64,000 nucleotides of DNA from Hyperoodon ampullatus (Eukaryota; Chordata; Mammalia; Artiodactyla; Ziphiidae), in contig OX457064.1 of the NCBI GenBank assembly GCA_949752795.1, positions 41,226,368 through 41,290,367 on the forward strand. The letters run 5' to 3'. The notes under the pieces are model-generated. The model did not search any database. It was not told where the DNA came from and was given only the letters and a program-made list of their open reading frames with translations. Made by a program: the position numbers and the translations under genes. Positions within the stretch are counted from its first letter, which is position 1, and the number at the start of each line of letters is the position of its first letter. Shown here piece after piece: positions 62,991-64,000 of this stretch.

Positions 62991-63774
62991 AGTGATAAAA
63001 TATGAACGGTTTTTTATGTAGCTTTGTCTCTAAGGACATAAAAAAGAGTCAGCAAACATATATGCCAAAATGTTAACAATATTAACATTCTTATATAGGG
63101 ATTTGGAAAGGGAAATGATACTTTCTCTTCTTAATATGATTCAAAATATTGTAAGACCATGGGCAATCTTTAAAATTTCACAGGATTATTCAAATGTATC
63201 TAAGTCTCTAAACCTGCTACCATGATGCTTAAATTCTCCTTCAAATATTCACTCTGACCTGTTCTATATCCCTGCCTCTTATAAAAATTGTTTTAATAAT
63301 GATTTGAGATTTGATGTGGTTTTATTTGCTTATTTTAAGTGGATAGACTTTACTAAATTATACTTGCCATTCTGTTGATTCTTGTTTCATACATTCTCAT
63401 CTTTTCCTTTAATTTCTTTATGTTCACTGTGTGTTGGACATTCTTTAAACATTGGGTACTATAGTGAAAATCAGTATTGGAGAATAGAGCAGACATAACT
63501 TCAGTTATTATTCAATCTGAATTTTCATGGAGGGTGAGACAAACAAATTTGAAGTAGTAGTAAGTGTTATGAAGGAAAGATGCAAGGTACTATGATAGAA
63601 AGTGACTAAGAGTGTGCATGGTCTTTATTTCACTGCTGAGTGGAAAATATTTTCTGTTTTGTATGATACTATTTGGTGCGCTTTTCACAGTGAATTCATC
63701 TGTACTGGGCTGCCTGTACCAGACCATAACAAATGCTTCTGTTTCAAGTGTTGTTGCATTCGCTTCCTCTTCTT

Positions 63775-63911
63775 TTCTTTCTTTTTTTATTGAGGTATAA
63801 TTGACATATAGCATTATGTTTGTTTCAGGTGTACAACGTGATTCAATATTTGTATGCACTGCAAAATGAACATGACAGTAACTCTAGTTAACATCCATTA
63901 CCATACACAGT
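63775..63911 (-). mobile_element. L1 3' end, antisense
   Basis: 'TTTTTTTATTGAGGTATAAT', 'TTGACATATAGCATTATGTT', 'TGTTTCAGGTGTACAACGTG' and 'TAACATCCATTACCATACAC' are the antisense L1MA/L1MB-type 3' end. It may continue past the right edge of the window. The small frames across 63590-63859 are its shadows. Confidence 0.85.
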
Positions 63912-64000
63912 TACACAGTTTTTTTTCTTTTTTGTCTTGTGATGAGAACTTTTAAGACCTACTTTCTTACTTAGTCCCTTTGAAATATGCAGTGTGGTGT

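Overview
This window is a piece of a mammalian, almost certainly cetacean, genome. The organism call rests on several CHR-family SINEs, including well-preserved CHR-2-type copies ending near a GTGGTACG motif, at about 21065, 36771 and 48216, and CHR-1-type copies at about 10597, 17285 and 41901. This SINE set is typical of whales and dolphins and their hippo relatives. No ruminant-type SINE was recognised. The base composition is AT-rich, and nothing bacterial or viral-genomic is present.

The only protein-coding gene I can support is an internal segment of DGKB (diacylglycerol kinase beta, a type I, calcium-regulated DGK) on the + strand. Seven exons with canonical GT-AG junctions join into 213 continuous codons: 2075-2110 (a 36-nt microexon), 10023-10139, 18252-18325, 21587-21661, 45090-45175, 46638-46727 and 52520-52680. 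They encode the linker after the C1 domains, essentially all of the diacylglycerol kinase catalytic domain (VNPKSGG, GGDGT and PLGTGND motifs), and the start of the join to the accessory domain. The first C1/EF-hand exons lie upstream of the window, and the accessory-domain exons lie downstream. No promoter, start codon or polyadenylation region of the gene is inside the window.

The rest (about 99%) is intron. It is filled with transposon remains of many ages: young CHR SINEs and 5'-truncated L1s with clear target-site duplications, older L1 ORF2 fragments, L2, MIR, Tigger-like and MER5-like DNA transposons, an LTR-like element, and at least seven segments of one old repeat family in the same orientation. 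An antisense GC-rich block at about 59150-60415 looks like an L1 5'UTR/promoter and is the only CpG-rich patch seen.

The most noteworthy observations are the DGKB microexon, with a NAGNAG tandem acceptor, a stronger-looking decoy acceptor 27 nt upstream that would bring in a stop codon, and an overlapping second donor; the set of frame-preserving exons, one of which carries the PLGTGND motif; a nearly perfect 21-bp-stem hairpin about 70 nt after an exon; and the antisense L1-type promoter. I found no convincing undescribed multi-gene system. Most short open frames are chance or transposon-derived. Repeat family names are from memory of consensus sequences, without a RepeatMasker run.
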